Shown here: one piece after another, positions 17,234 through 26,128 of the stretch | Layout: every line of letters starts with the position of its first letter | Position numbering within the stretch: position 1 is the first letter of the stretch | Source: Pedobacter cryoconitis | GTDB taxonomy: Bacteria; Bacteroidota; Bacteroidia; Sphingobacteriales; Sphingobacteriaceae | Assembly (NCBI GenBank): GCA_019352875.1 | Contig: JAAAFW010000015.1 | Coordinates: forward strand, 846,056-910,055 | DNA: 64,000 nt | Reading direction: 5' to 3' | Made by a program: the position numbers and the translations under genes | The notes under the pieces: generated by a model | The model's database searches: none | Told to the model about the DNA's origin: nothing | The model's input: only the letters and a program-made list of their open reading frames with translations

Positions 17234-18037
17234 ATGAAAAAAAAATCTAATTTAATCTGGATACTTCTGGCATTATTGCCTTTTGTATTCGCTTCCTGTA
17301 AAAAGGAGCAGCAGGTATCGGGCTTACAGCCTGTATCCAAAGGAGGCAGAGCTGATATAGCTGCTGCTGCAACAACAATAAATTTTTCCGGTTATACGTG
17401 GACGGTAAAAGATAGCGGAAATGGCACTGCAGGTCCATGGGCCAATCATTGGAGCAGTTCAAATGTTTTTGTAGATGCGAATGGATTTCTGCATTTGAAA
17501 TTGACCAAAGATGTAAGTACCAATACCTGGAAATCGTCGGAGGTGATTATGAATAAAAGCTTAGGTTATGGAACCTATCAATGGAAAATTGACGGCAGGG
17601 TAGATAATCTGGACCACAACATTGTATTTGGTCTGTTCAATTACTCAGGAACCGATCTTCATGATGAAATGGATATCGAATTTTCTAAATGGGGTTACCC
17701 TGACAATAATAAAAGTCTGAACTATACGGTTTGGCCGGCGGTTGGAGTAACTACACCAAAAAATGTTGAGTATGTCCAGAATTTTACTCTTACTGGTGAC
17801 TGGTCGACGCATCGATTTACGAGAACAGCGAATTCCATTGTTTTCAAAAGTTTGCATGGTCATCAGGACGGGGATACAAACTTATTTGCTACAAAAACAT
17901 GGAATGCACCGGGCACTTCGATTAGTAAAGTATCTATGCCTGTACACATGAATCTTTGGCTGTTCAAAGCAGTACCTCCTTCGAATGGACAAAATGTAGA
18001 AGTAATTATACGTGAATTTAAATTTACACCATTGTAG
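17234..18037 (+). CDS. GH16-family glycoside hydrolase, lipoprotein
   Basis: 267 aa. Lipoprotein signal LLPFVFASC puts the acylated Cys at 22, so it should be anchored in the outer or inner membrane. The GH16 catalytic signature ExDxE is present as EMDIE (145-149): Glu145 nucleophile, Asp147 helper, Glu149 acid/base by family rule. The flanking beta-sandwich text (YGTYQWKIDGR, VHMNLWLF) agrees. GH16 enzymes cleave beta-1,3/1,4-glucans, galactans or xyloglucan; the substrate cannot be fixed here. The domain fills nearly the whole protein and no carbohydrate-binding module is added. Confidence 0.88.
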   Translation: MKKKSNLIWILLALLPFVFASCKKEQQVSGLQPVSKGGRADIAAAATTINFSGYTWTVKDSGNGTAGPWANHWSSSNVFVDANGFLHLKLTKDVSTNTWKSSEVIMNKSLGYGTYQWKIDGRVDNLDHNIVFGLFNYSGTDLHDEMDIEFSKWGYPDNNKSLNYTVWPAVGVTTPKNVEYVQNFTLTGDWSTHRFTRTANSIVFKSLHGHQDGDTNLFATKTWNAPGTSISKVSMPVHMNLWLFKAVPPSNGQNVEVIIREFKFTPL

Positions 18038-18091
18038 TCTTCTTTTATTTAAAGAAAATAGCATGGGTGCTATGTTTAAGGGCGAAGAAAA

Positions 18092-18124
18092 AAAAATGGC
18101 TGCTCTTTTTGAGCAGCCATTTTT
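18092..18124. terminator. bidirectional terminator, GH16 / tRNA unit
   Basis: AAATGGCTGCTC and GAGCAGCCATTT form a 12-bp stem with a TTTTT loop, flanked by an A-run on the left and T-run on the right. It can end the rightward GH16 transcript and the leftward tRNA transcript. Confidence 0.85.
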
Positions 18125-18148
18125 CAGAAATGGGCGGGTTCCCATTTG

Positions 18149-18233
18149 TACTCAGAGCGGGAATCGAACCCGCACGACTTTTAAGGTCACAGGATTTTAA
18201 GTCCTGCGTGTCTACCAGTTCCACCATCTGAGC
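18149..18233 (-). tRNA. tRNA-Leu (anticodon TAA)
   Basis: 85-nt class II tRNA. On the minus strand the acceptor GCTCAGA pairs with TCTGAGT (one G-T pair), the D-arm TGGTGGAACTGGTAGACAC is leucine-like, the anticodon loop reads CTTAAAA giving TAA, a long variable arm follows, and the T-loop is GGTTCGATTCC. The CCA end is not encoded. It is transcribed together with tRNA-Gly upstream, 48 bases away. Confidence 0.95.
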
Positions 18234-18281
18234 AGGTGTTAAACCTTTTAATAAATGATTTCCGGTAGAGAAATCATTTAG

Positions 18282-18354
<73 letters not shown>

Positions 18355-18430
18355 ATGATATAATTCACATGATCCCATGTGACCCTTAAGGTGATAAAGA
18401 TTTGTAAACCTTATTTCCGTTTGGGATTGC

Positions 18431-18460
18431 AAATATAGTCACTTTTATATCAATGACAAG
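18431..18460 (-). promoter_or_regulatory. promoter of the tRNA-Gly/tRNA-Leu unit
   Basis: On the minus strand TTG (18460-18458), 19 bases, then TATATTTG (18438-18431): a perfect Bacteroidota promoter. The predicted start is near 18427, about 73 bases before tRNA-Gly. The same layout, with similar flanking bases, occurs at 34079-34108. Confidence 0.75.
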
Positions 18461-18484
18461 TTATTTTTAATAAAATCTAAAGTT

Positions 18485-18979
18485 TTATATTAACTGGTTG
18501 TCTTTCAGTACTTCTGAAATCACATTAATTTCAAAGCCTCGTCCCATCAGGTACGTGATCAGTTTATTTTTGCGTTTATAGGGGTCTTTTTCGGTTATAG
18601 AGGCTGATTTTTTCTCTGCAGCTGCAAGTATAGCAGCCAGGTAATCGTCGTAATCTATTTTTGATAGCGCTTTGATTATCATTTTTTCCGGAACCTTTTT
18701 AAGCTTCAATCCCTGCTTTATTTTTATTTTCCCCCATCTTTTAATATTAAACTTTCCAGAGACATAGGAGGCGGCAAATCTTTCCTCGTTTAGAAAATTC
18801 GTAAGAATTAATTCTGTGATAATGGATTCTGTATCTTGCTGATGAAGCCCCCATTCATACAACTTATTCCGGACCTCTTGTTGCGCACGTTCCTGATAAG
18901 CACAGTAACTTTCTGCTTTCAGCATTGCACTTCTCTTATCCAGTGCCGGTTTTTGGGGTCTGTTCTCGTTATATTCCAT
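18485..18979 (-). CDS. recX: RecX regulatory protein
   Basis: 164 aa, standard length. RecX binds RecA filaments and limits recombinase activity. The helical repeats (AESYCAYQERAQQEVRNKLYEWG, then ERFAASYVSGKFNIKRWGKIKIKQGLKLKKV, and the C-terminal KNKLITYLMGRGFEINVISEVL) follow the RecX three-helix repeat pattern. recA is not adjacent here. The start at 18979 is supported by the preceding noncoding bases; the gene is divergent from murF-alr with a 66-base gap. Confidence 0.88.
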   Translation of the reverse strand: MEYNENRPQKPALDKRSAMLKAESYCAYQERAQQEVRNKLYEWGLHQQDTESIITELILTNFLNEERFAASYVSGKFNIKRWGKIKIKQGLKLKKVPEKMIIKALSKIDYDDYLAAILAAAEKKSASITEKDPYKRKNKLITYLMGRGFEINVISEVLKDNQLI

Positions 18980-19045
18980 TTCTTACCTGCAAATATCTGC
19001 ATAATCTTTTTATTAACTTTACCAGCCTTTACCTGATCAATAATC

Positions 19046-21505
19046 ATGACTGAGACCAGCTATACTATGCAGCAGTTAGCCGGGATTTTAAATCCCGTGA
19101 ATTTTGTGCCGAAACCTCAATCCCGCGTCAATCAATTGTTAATTGACAGCAGGAAAGTTATGGACCCGGAGCATGCACTGTTCTTTGCTGTAAAAGCACA
19201 GAGAGATGGTCATGAATTTATTGCTGATGCATATGCAGTCGGGGTGAGGAAGTTTGTGATCAGTGATCCGGAATGGCAAAACAGATTTCCGGAAGCAAGC
19301 TTCCTGATTGTCCCTGATGTAATCACTGCACTTCAGCAAATTGCTGCCGCACATCGCAGTGTTTTTAAAATACCGGTTATTGGTATTACAGGTAGTAACG
19401 GGAAAACAATTGTAAAAGAATGGCTTGCACAATTGCTCAATGCTGATTATAAAATTGTCCGAAGCCCGAAAAGTTTTAATTCCCAGATTGGGGTGCCTTT
19501 GTCGGTCTGGCAAATGAACTCTGGACATACACTGGGTATTTTTGAAGCAGGGATTTCCAAAACAGGAGAGATGGCTAAACTTGCCGGTGTCATGCAGCCT
19601 ACGATTGGTATACTGACTAATCTGGGGGAGGCTCATGCAGAAGGGTTCTCTGGAAAGCCGGAAAAACTAAGCGAGAAATTACGTTTGTTTGATCATACCG
19701 ATTTGTTTATTTACAGTCCTGATTATACTTCGGATTTACCGAAAAAAAACCTGCCGGGCAGCACTAAGTTCAGTTGGAGTTTTAACCAGTCCGCTGATCT
19801 GCAGATTATAGATATGCGTCAGGAACGGGCGGGTACTATTCTTGATGCACTATATCAGGGCAAAACTGTCAGTGTTTATCTTCCATTTAAGGATAGGGCA
19901 TCATTGGAAAATGGAGTAATTTGCTGGTCGGTGCTTCTCGCTTTAGGTTACGAGCCTGCTATCGTAAAATCTAAGTTAAGTGAACTAGTACCAGTTAATA
20001 TGCGTCTTTCTTTGAAAAATGGGATAAACCAATGTTCTATTATAGATGATTCTTATAGTGCTGATACATCTTCGCTTGCTATTGCACTGGACTTTCTCAA
20101 ACTGCAGAAGCAGCATACTAAAAAAACAGTCATCTTATCTGATCTTCATGAAACAGGTAGGGCAGACGCTGAACTCTACGCCGAAATAGCAGCTATGCTA
20201 AGCCAGAAAAAAATCAGTAGGTTAATCGGTATTGGTCCACATATTAAGTCTGTTGCTGAGTTATTTGATCTGGAAACTGTGTTCTTTGACTCTACAGCAG
20301 ATTTCATCGCCGCTTTTCCCCAGCTTCACTTTAGCCAGGAAACCATCCTTGTCAAAGGGGCACGCAAATTTGGGTTTGAACAGATTAGCAAACTGTTAAC
20401 GCAGAAAGTCCACGATACAATTATGGAAATCGATCTGAATGCAATTGCGCATAATCTGCGCTATTATCAGACACAGTTGTCACCTGGAGTTAAATTAATG
20501 GCAATGGTGAAAGCCTTTTCCTATGGTAGCGGTAGTTTTGAAATCGCAAATTTATTGCAGTATCATCAGGTTGATTATCTGACTGTCGCTTATGCCGACG
20601 AAGGGATTGCACTCCGTAAAGCTGGAATTACGTTACCAATCATGGTGATGAGTCCGGAGCCGTCTGCTTTTGAGGCCATGCTGCAATATAAGCTCGAACC
20701 CGAGTTATACAGCTTTGAAATATTAAATGCTTTTATCGCCTTTCTTCCACAGGAACAGAAACATTATCCTGTCCATTTGAAAGTCGATACAGGGATGCAT
20801 CGCCTGGGCTTCGAAGAACCAGATCTGCCTGTTTTACTGGAACTGTTAAACGCAACCGGTAAGCTTAGGGTTATTTCAGCTTTTTCTCACCTTGCGGGAA
20901 GTGAAGATGAGCTTCATGAAGAATTTACTCTTGGCCAGATCGAACGTTTTAAAGCTTTTGCTGCTGTCCTGCGGAAGGAGCTCGGTTACGATTTTATCAG
21001 ACATATCTGTAATACTTCGGCGATTACCCGGTATCCGGATGCGCAGTTTGAAATGGTCCGTCTGGGGATTGGGATGTATGGATTTGATTCTGGCAAATCT
21101 GATACTTCAGATCTGCAGATTGTAGCTAAGCTTAAAACTACAGTTACACAGGTGAAACGAATAGCTCCTGGTGAAACTGTAGGGTATGGCCGAAGAGGTA
21201 TTCTACCGCAGGGCGGCCAGATTGCCACAGTTAAAATCGGTTACGCTGATGGTTATCGGAGATCTTTCGGTAACGGTATCGGTATGATGCTGGTCAACGG
21301 TAAACCTGCCAGAACTATCGGAACGATTGCAATGGATATGTGTATGCTCGATGTCACCGGAATTGACGTGCATACGGATGATGAGGTGGTTGTTTTTAAT
21401 GACGAATTAACGATTGCTCATCTGGCAGCACAAATCGGAACCATTCCTTACGAGATTTTAACAAATATTTCTCAAAGAGTTAAACGCATCTATTTTTATG
21501 AGTAA
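19046..21505 (+). CDS. murF-alr: fused MurF ligase and alanine racemase
   Basis: 819 aa bifunctional cell-wall enzyme, a fusion typical of Bacteroidota. Residues 1 to about 455 are MurF (UDP-MurNAc-tripeptide:D-Ala-D-Ala ligase) with the ATP loop GITGSNGKT (113-121). Residues from about 460 are a PLP alanine racemase: MEIDLNAIAHNLRYY, the Schiff-base Lys489 in MVKAFSYGSG and the GYADGYRR and TIGTIAMDMCMLDVT blocks. The enzyme couples D-Ala supply to its use in the muropeptide. The DUF502 gene starts nine bases after the stop and is probably in the same transcript. Confidence 0.93.
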   Translation: MTETSYTMQQLAGILNPVNFVPKPQSRVNQLLIDSRKVMDPEHALFFAVKAQRDGHEFIADAYAVGVRKFVISDPEWQNRFPEASFLIVPDVITALQQIAAAHRSVFKIPVIGITGSNGKTIVKEWLAQLLNADYKIVRSPKSFNSQIGVPLSVWQMNSGHTLGIFEAGISKTGEMAKLAGVMQPTIGILTNLGEAHAEGFSGKPEKLSEKLRLFDHTDLFIYSPDYTSDLPKKNLPGSTKFSWSFNQSADLQIIDMRQERAGTILDALYQGKTVSVYLPFKDRASLENGVICWSVLLALGYEPAIVKSKLSELVPVNMRLSLKNGINQCSIIDDSYSADTSSLAIALDFLKLQKQHTKKTVILSDLHETGRADAELYAEIAAMLSQKKISRLIGIGPHIKSVAELFDLETVFFDSTADFIAAFPQLHFSQETILVKGARKFGFEQISKLLTQKVHDTIMEIDLNAIAHNLRYYQTQLSPGVKLMAMVKAFSYGSGSFEIANLLQYHQVDYLTVAYADEGIALRKAGITLPIMVMSPEPSAFEAMLQYKLEPELYSFEILNAFIAFLPQEQKHYPVHLKVDTGMHRLGFEEPDLPVLLELLNATGKLRVISAFSHLAGSEDELHEEFTLGQIERFKAFAAVLRKELGYDFIRHICNTSAITRYPDAQFEMVRLGIGMYGFDSGKSDTSDLQIVAKLKTTVTQVKRIAPGETVGYGRRGILPQGGQIATVKIGYADGYRRSFGNGIGMMLVNGKPARTIGTIAMDMCMLDVTGIDVHTDDEVVVFNDELTIAHLAAQIGTIPYEILTNISQRVKRIYFYE

Positions 21506-21514
21506 TATTGCGCT

Positions 21515-22105
21515 ATGAACAGGATTGGAAGGGCTTTATTAAATTACCTGATTAAAGGTTTGCTGATTGTATTGCCTATTACACTCAGTATCTATATTGT
21601 TGTATGGTGTGTCACTACCGTTGACAGCTGGTTAAATCTAAACAATATTCTTGGTGTAGATCCGCGTACAGGGGAAAGCAGGAATATTCCTGGTTTCGGA
21701 CTGGCACTGGTATTAGCGCTAATTCTGCTGGCTGGTATTTTTGTTACCAATTTTGTAACTGAACCGATGTACAACTGGTTTAACCGCTGGATGAACAGGT
21801 TACCGGGGCTCAATTTCATCTATTCGTCAATTAAAGATCTGACGGAGGCGTTTGTAGGGGACGAAAAGAAATTTAATCACCCGGTCACAGTTGAGGTCGT
21901 TCCTGGTGTGAAACGCATCGGGTTCTTAACTCAGAATGATCTTGCATCTATAGGATTGCCTGGTGAGTGCGTTGTATATTTTCCTTTTTCTTACTCCTTT
22001 GCGGGGCAGGTTTGTGTCGTGCAAAGGGACAGCGTTAAGGAATTAAATATGAATGCTGCTGAAGCAATGAAACTCGTAGTATCAGGAGGGGTTAGTCATA
22101 TCTAA
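21515..22105 (+). CDS. DUF502 family membrane protein
   Basis: 196 aa with two transmembrane helices (about 10-33 and 66-87) and a C-terminal beta domain with the signature GECVVYFPFSYSFAGQVCVV. It matches the widespread DUF502 family, whose biochemical role is not established. Located nine bases after murF-alr, so probably co-transcribed and convergent with the LOG gene. Confidence 0.8.
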   Translation: MNRIGRALLNYLIKGLLIVLPITLSIYIVVWCVTTVDSWLNLNNILGVDPRTGESRNIPGFGLALVLALILLAGIFVTNFVTEPMYNWFNRWMNRLPGLNFIYSSIKDLTEAFVGDEKKFNHPVTVEVVPGVKRIGFLTQNDLASIGLPGECVVYFPFSYSFAGQVCVVQRDSVKELNMNAAEAMKLVVSGGVSHI

Positions 22106-22130
22106 CCCCACACTAATTCAATGTTTCTTT

Positions 22131-22838
22131 CTAGAAGTTTGGTTTCAGGACATACTTGTCATAGAATCTGAAAATATGTTCGGCAGCTTCTTCTGCAGTA
22201 TCGGCCACTCTGAACAGGTTCAGATCTTCAGCATGTATATTGTGTTCTTTTCCTAACATCGTATTAGTGATCCAGTCTACCAGTCCACCCCAGTAATCTT
22301 TTCCAACCAGGACAATAGGAAAGCGTGCAATCTTACCAGTTTGAATCAAAGTGATTGCTTCAAAAAGTTCATCCATAGTTCCCATACCGCCAGGTAATAC
22401 AATGAAGCCTTGCGAATATTTCATAAACATCACTTTGCGGACGAAGAAATAGTCGAATTCCAATAATTTATTGTGGTCGATATATTTATTGTGAAACTGC
22501 TCAAATGGCAGATCGATGTTTAGTCCTACAGATTTACCGCCGTTCATGTGTGCGCCCTTATTTCCCGCCTCCATAATACCGGGACCTCCGCCTGTAATTA
22601 CGCCATAGCCTCTGTCAGTTAATAGTCTGCCACATTCGACAGCAATCTCATAATATTTATTCGTCTCGGCAGTTCTTGCAGAACCAAAAATGGATACACA
22701 AGGACCGATTTTTGCTAATTTCTCAAAGCCGTCTACAAATTCGGCCATTATTTTAAAGATCGACCAGGAGTCTGTTACTTTAATCTCCTGCCAGTTTTTA
22801 TTTTCAAATGCGCTTCTGATTTTCTCTTCACTTGTCAT
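22131..22838 (-). CDS. LOG-family (TIGR00730) nucleotide phosphoribohydrolase-like protein
   Basis: 235 aa from the ATG at 22838 (MTSEEKIRSAFENK). A longer frame to 22898 would run into the symporter gene and is less likely. The Rossmann fold with FGSARTAETNKYYE, the GGGPGIMEAGNKGA loop and the catalytic PGGMGTMDELFEAITLIQTGK motif define the LOG/YvdD family, which releases free bases from nucleoside monophosphates (cytokinin activation in plants). In bacteria the physiological role is often unclear. It follows the symporter gene on the same strand. Confidence 0.85.
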   Translation of the reverse strand: MTSEEKIRSAFENKNWQEIKVTDSWSIFKIMAEFVDGFEKLAKIGPCVSIFGSARTAETNKYYEIAVECGRLLTDRGYGVITGGGPGIMEAGNKGAHMNGGKSVGLNIDLPFEQFHNKYIDHNKLLEFDYFFVRKVMFMKYSQGFIVLPGGMGTMDELFEAITLIQTGKIARFPIVLVGKDYWGGLVDWITNTMLGKEHNIHAEDLNLFRVADTAEEAAEHIFRFYDKYVLKPNF

Positions 22839-22855
22839 TATATAGGGTATTAATG

Positions 22856-24334
22856 TTAAAATTTTGTCTGGCTTTCGGATGTTTTTCCGGTCAGCCATAG
22901 CAGGGTAAAAGTAATGAGCCCATTTAAAACAATCAGTTCAAAACTCATAGTATACCCGAACCAGTTCATGCTGTTACTGTTAATAATATAACACAGCACG
23001 GGCGAGGCCAGGCAGAGGTAAGGTACTAATTTATCATGAACTGCTCTTTTGGTAAGTAAACCAAAGCTGAAAAGTCCTAGTAATGGACCATAAGTATATC
23101 CGGCTGCTGTAAATATGGAATTAACGACTGAGTCGTTATTGATAACTTTAAAAATCAGGATGACGATAACCATTAGCACCGAAAAACCAATATGTACCAG
23201 ATGCCTTTTTGTAACTAGTTTAGGGTCTTGCTGGTCTGGCTTTCTATCAAAATGCAGGAAGTCAACACAAAAAGACGTCGTCAGCGCAGTTAGAGCAGAA
23301 TCGGTAGTCGCAAATGTCGCAGCGGTCAAACCCATCATAAAAATAATTCCCGGAACAATATTAAGGTGATTTAAAGCAATTTCCGGATATAAATGATCTG
23401 GCGTTTGTAATGCAGCAACTGATATGCCATTTTTAGCGGCGTATAGATAAAGTAGTGCACCTACACTCAGAAAAAAGATATTCATAATTACAAATACGAG
23501 CGTAAAAGTGAACATGTTTTTTTGTGCCTCACCGATGGTTTTCATACTTAGATTCTTCTGCATCAGGTCCTGGTCCAGGCCGGTCATTGCAATGGTTACA
23601 AAAATTCCCCCAACGAACTGTTTAATGAAATGAGACTTGCTGCCCATGAAATCTTCCCAGAAAAATATTGTCGAATAACTGCTGGTTTTAACGGCTTCAA
23701 ATGTTCCTGCAACATCCAGGTGCAGCGATTTTGAAATAAATATAATAGACAAGACCACAGAAAGGAGCAGGAATACAGTCTGCAGGGTGTCGGTGATAAT
23801 TATCGTTTTCAATCCTCCTTTATGTGTATAAAGCCAGATTAGTAAAAGGCAGAGCACGATAGTAAGCCAGAAAGGGACGTTCCAGGCATCAAATATAAAC
23901 CGCTGTAATACAATTGCGACCAGGTATAAACGGAAAGCAGATCCGATAGTCCTGGAAACAAGAAAAATAACGGCGCCTGTTTTATAGCTGTAATGGCCGA
24001 GCCTTTTCTCCAGGTAAGTGTATATGGAAATAAGATTCATCCTGTAATAGAGTGGCAATAACACGGTGGCGACGATCACGAAACCTACCGCATTACCCAG
24101 TATAAACTGAAAATAGCCAAAGCTGTTATTACCTACGGCTCCGGGAACGGAAATGAACGTGACACCCGATAAGGCTGTTCCAATCATTCCAAAAGCAACG
24201 AGATACCATTTGGAGTTTCGGTTAGCTATAAAGAACGAAGCATTGTCGGAAGAATTCCTGGAAGTAAAATAAGCCACACCAATCAGTAGGGCAAAATATC
24301 CTAAAAGAAACGTCAAAAGGATGGCTGGAGTCAT
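22856..24334 (-). CDS. sodium:solute symporter (SSS family)
   Basis: 492 aa with about 13 hydrophobic segments. The N-terminal LLTFLLGYFALLIGVAYFTSR and the SSDNASFFIANRNSKWYLVAFGMIGTALSGVTFISVPG block are hallmarks of SSS transporters (PutP/SGLT type), with the ATFATTDSALTALTTSFCVDF region near 345 as the usual second signature. Solute unknown; sugars, sialic acid or amino acids are all used by the family. The gene is divergent from recR. Confidence 0.85.
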   Translation of the reverse strand: MTPAILLTFLLGYFALLIGVAYFTSRNSSDNASFFIANRNSKWYLVAFGMIGTALSGVTFISVPGAVGNNSFGYFQFILGNAVGFVIVATVLLPLYYRMNLISIYTYLEKRLGHYSYKTGAVIFLVSRTIGSAFRLYLVAIVLQRFIFDAWNVPFWLTIVLCLLLIWLYTHKGGLKTIIITDTLQTVFLLLSVVLSIIFISKSLHLDVAGTFEAVKTSSYSTIFFWEDFMGSKSHFIKQFVGGIFVTIAMTGLDQDLMQKNLSMKTIGEAQKNMFTFTLVFVIMNIFFLSVGALLYLYAAKNGISVAALQTPDHLYPEIALNHLNIVPGIIFMMGLTAATFATTDSALTALTTSFCVDFLHFDRKPDQQDPKLVTKRHLVHIGFSVLMVIVILIFKVINNDSVVNSIFTAAGYTYGPLLGLFSFGLLTKRAVHDKLVPYLCLASPVLCYIINSNSMNWFGYTMSFELIVLNGLITFTLLWLTGKTSESQTKF

Positions 24335-24404
24335 ATTATGGTGTCGTTTTAGGAGCTAAATGTAAGAAAATCAAATTTTAAAAATCAAATCCAGAAGATA
24401 AATA

Positions 24405-24412
24405 TAAATTTG
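24405..24412 (+). promoter_or_regulatory. -7 element of recR close to the start codon
   Basis: TAAATTTG matches TAnnTTTG and ends four bases before the recR ATG. The transcript would start at or just before the start codon, so recR mRNA may be leaderless or nearly so. Confidence 0.45.
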
Positions 24413-24416
24413 CAGA

Positions 24417-25037
24417 ATGAACTTTTCATCAAAGCTTCTTGAAGATGCTGTTAGTGAATTTGCAAAGTTGCCTGGGGTAGGTCAAAAAACTGCCCTTCGT
24501 CTTGTTTTGCATCTGCTGAGTAAGGAACAAGAGGAGGTGGACACCTTCGGAAATACATTAATTAAACTCAGACGAGACATCCGGCATTGTTCTATCTGCC
24601 ATAATATCTCCGATCTGCAGATCTGCAGTATCTGTTCGTCTCCCAGAAGAGATAAAGAAACAATTTGTGTGGTAGAAGATACCAGAGATGTGATGGCTAT
24701 TGAGAACACATCTCAGTTTTTCGGTGTCTATCATGTTCTTGGTGGATTAATTTCCCCTATGGACGGTGTCGGGCCATCCGATCTTTTTATAGATTCACTG
24801 GTGCAGCGTGTCGCGACAACTCCGGTTAAGGAAATCGTAATGGCCCTGAGCGCCACAATGGAGGGTGATACTACTTTATTCTATTTATATAAAAAACTGA
24901 AGGATTTTCAAATTCCTGTCACAACTATTGCCAGGGGGATTGCTTTTGGCGGGGAGCTGGAGTATGCAGACGAGATTACGCTGGGCAGATCTATTGTAAC
25001 CAGGGTGCCTTACGTGAGTTCAATAGTAAAATCATAA
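24417..25037 (+). CDS. recR: recombination protein RecR
   Basis: 206 aa. RecR acts with RecO and RecF to load RecA on single-stranded DNA gaps. Seen here are the N-terminal helix-hairpin-helix (LPGVGQKTALRLVLHLL, about 18-34), the zinc finger C58, C61, C70, C73 (HCSICHN and ICSICSS) and the Toprim domain (TICVVEDTRDVMAIE). The SDR gene starts two bases after the stop. Confidence 0.95.
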   Translation: MNFSSKLLEDAVSEFAKLPGVGQKTALRLVLHLLSKEQEEVDTFGNTLIKLRRDIRHCSICHNISDLQICSICSSPRRDKETICVVEDTRDVMAIENTSQFFGVYHVLGGLISPMDGVGPSDLFIDSLVQRVATTPVKEIVMALSATMEGDTTLFYLYKKLKDFQIPVTTIARGIAFGGELEYADEITLGRSIVTRVPYVSSIVKS

Positions 25038-25038
25038 G

Positions 25039-25854
25039 ATGAGCTTTAAAGATAAAACTGTAATTATTACCGGTGCTTCTTCCGGGATCGGTTATGCCTG
25101 TGCTGTGGAGCTGGCATCAAGAGGGGCAAACCTTGTATTAGGTGCAAGGAAGTTCGCTGCTTTAAGTGAATTCTGTACCACCCTGGAGAAGGATTATGGG
25201 ATACGGGCTTTGCCTGTTCAAACCGACGTTACCCGGGAGCAGGATTGTGAGAAACTAGTTACCCAGGCAGTCGCTGCTTTCGGAAAGGTAGATATATTGG
25301 TTAATAACGCAGGTTTGTCGATGCGTGCTTTATTTAATGACCTCGATCTTTCTGTACTTAAAAACCTGATGGATGTGAATTTCTGGGGCACTGTTTATTG
25401 TACTAAATATGCTTTGCCGGAGATCATGAAAACCGGCGGGAGTATAGTTGGGGTTTCCAGTATCGCAGGATACAGGGGATTACCGGGAAGGACTGGTTAC
25501 TCTGCATCTAAATTTGCAATGAACGGTTTTATGGAGTCATTGAGGACGGAATTGTTGCATAGTGGAGTCCATGTGATGGTAGCCTGTCCGGGGTTTACAG
25601 CGTCCAATATCAGGTCTACCGCTTTATCAGCAGACGGTTCTTCTCATGGCGAGACTAGTATGGATGAAGGGAAGATGATGTCTGCTGAAGACGTGGCTAC
25701 CCGTATCATTGATGGTATCCGCGATAGAAAGAGGACTTTAGTGATGACTGCTCAGGGGAAATTAACAGTCTGGCTGAATAAATTGCTTCCTGCTCTGGCA
25801 GATAAACTGGTGTTTAATCACTTTACCAAAGAGAAAAAAGCACTGATTAAATAG
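25039..25854 (+). CDS. short-chain dehydrogenase/reductase
   Basis: 271 aa. TGASSGIG (11-18), NNAG (89-92) and the YSASK pair (Tyr154, Lys158) give an active SDR, and the long C-terminal tail places it with the classical SDRs related to the DHRS7/YdfG group. The GARKFAA after strand 2 suggests NADP(H). It starts two bases after recR and is likely read from the same promoter. The partner substrate is unknown and has no obvious link to recombination. Confidence 0.85.
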   Translation: MSFKDKTVIITGASSGIGYACAVELASRGANLVLGARKFAALSEFCTTLEKDYGIRALPVQTDVTREQDCEKLVTQAVAAFGKVDILVNNAGLSMRALFNDLDLSVLKNLMDVNFWGTVYCTKYALPEIMKTGGSIVGVSSIAGYRGLPGRTGYSASKFAMNGFMESLRTELLHSGVHVMVACPGFTASNIRSTALSADGSSHGETSMDEGKMMSAEDVATRIIDGIRDRKRTLVMTAQGKLTVWLNKLLPALADKLVFNHFTKEKKALIK

Positions 25855-25902
25855 CTTATTAGTGTCCCTTTGACACTTAGATTCAATTATTTTAAATTAA
25901 TC

Positions 25903-25933
25903 TTGCATTTCTCCAAAAACAAATCCATATTTG
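25903..25933 (+). promoter_or_regulatory. promoter of the trp operon
   Basis: TTG (25903-25905), 20 bases, CATATTTG (25926-25933), one base away from the consensus TAnnTTTG. The predicted start near 25937 gives a leader of about 190 bases that contains the trp leader peptide and the terminator hairpin. Confidence 0.55.
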
Positions 25934-25990
25934 CTTCCGCCTGGTGATAGCCAGACAGATATCAAAGGTCTTCAGAGACAAAATAAAATC

Positions 25991-26050
25991 ATGAAATTAA
26001 CAAACGGACTTAAACAATGGTGGTGGCACAACGCAACAAGCGTAGTGTGA
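25991..26050 (+). CDS. trpL: trp operon leader peptide (attenuator)
   Basis: A 19-aa frame, MKLTNGLKQWWWHNATSVV, with three consecutive Trp codons (26018-26026), sits in the leader of the trp operon, 78 bases before trpD. It is too short for most gene finders. With the terminator at 26091-26120 it forms a classic attenuator: ribosomes stall at the Trp codons when charged tRNA-Trp is scarce. It plays no role as a protein. Confidence 0.85.
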   Translation: MKLTNGLKQWWWHNATSVV

Positions 26051-26120
26051 CCCATTTTTGTGCGTTTATATTTATATAAAAATATGTAAAGGGTTGCTTT
26101 TTAAGCAGCCCTTTTTTTTT
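26049..26120 (+). terminator. trp attenuator terminator with competing antiterminator
   Basis: GGGTTGCTT (26091-26099) and AAGCAGCCC (26103-26111) form the terminator stem with one G-U pair, followed by nine T. Upstream GACCC (26049-26053), starting within the trpL stop codon, can pair with GGGTT (26091-26095), the left arm of the terminator. A ribosome finishing trpL covers GACCC and lets the terminator form; one stalled on the Trp codons leaves GACCC free to block it. The pairing is read from the sequence; the mechanism is known from enteric bacteria. Confidence 0.7.
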
Positions 26121-26128
26121 GATCAATT

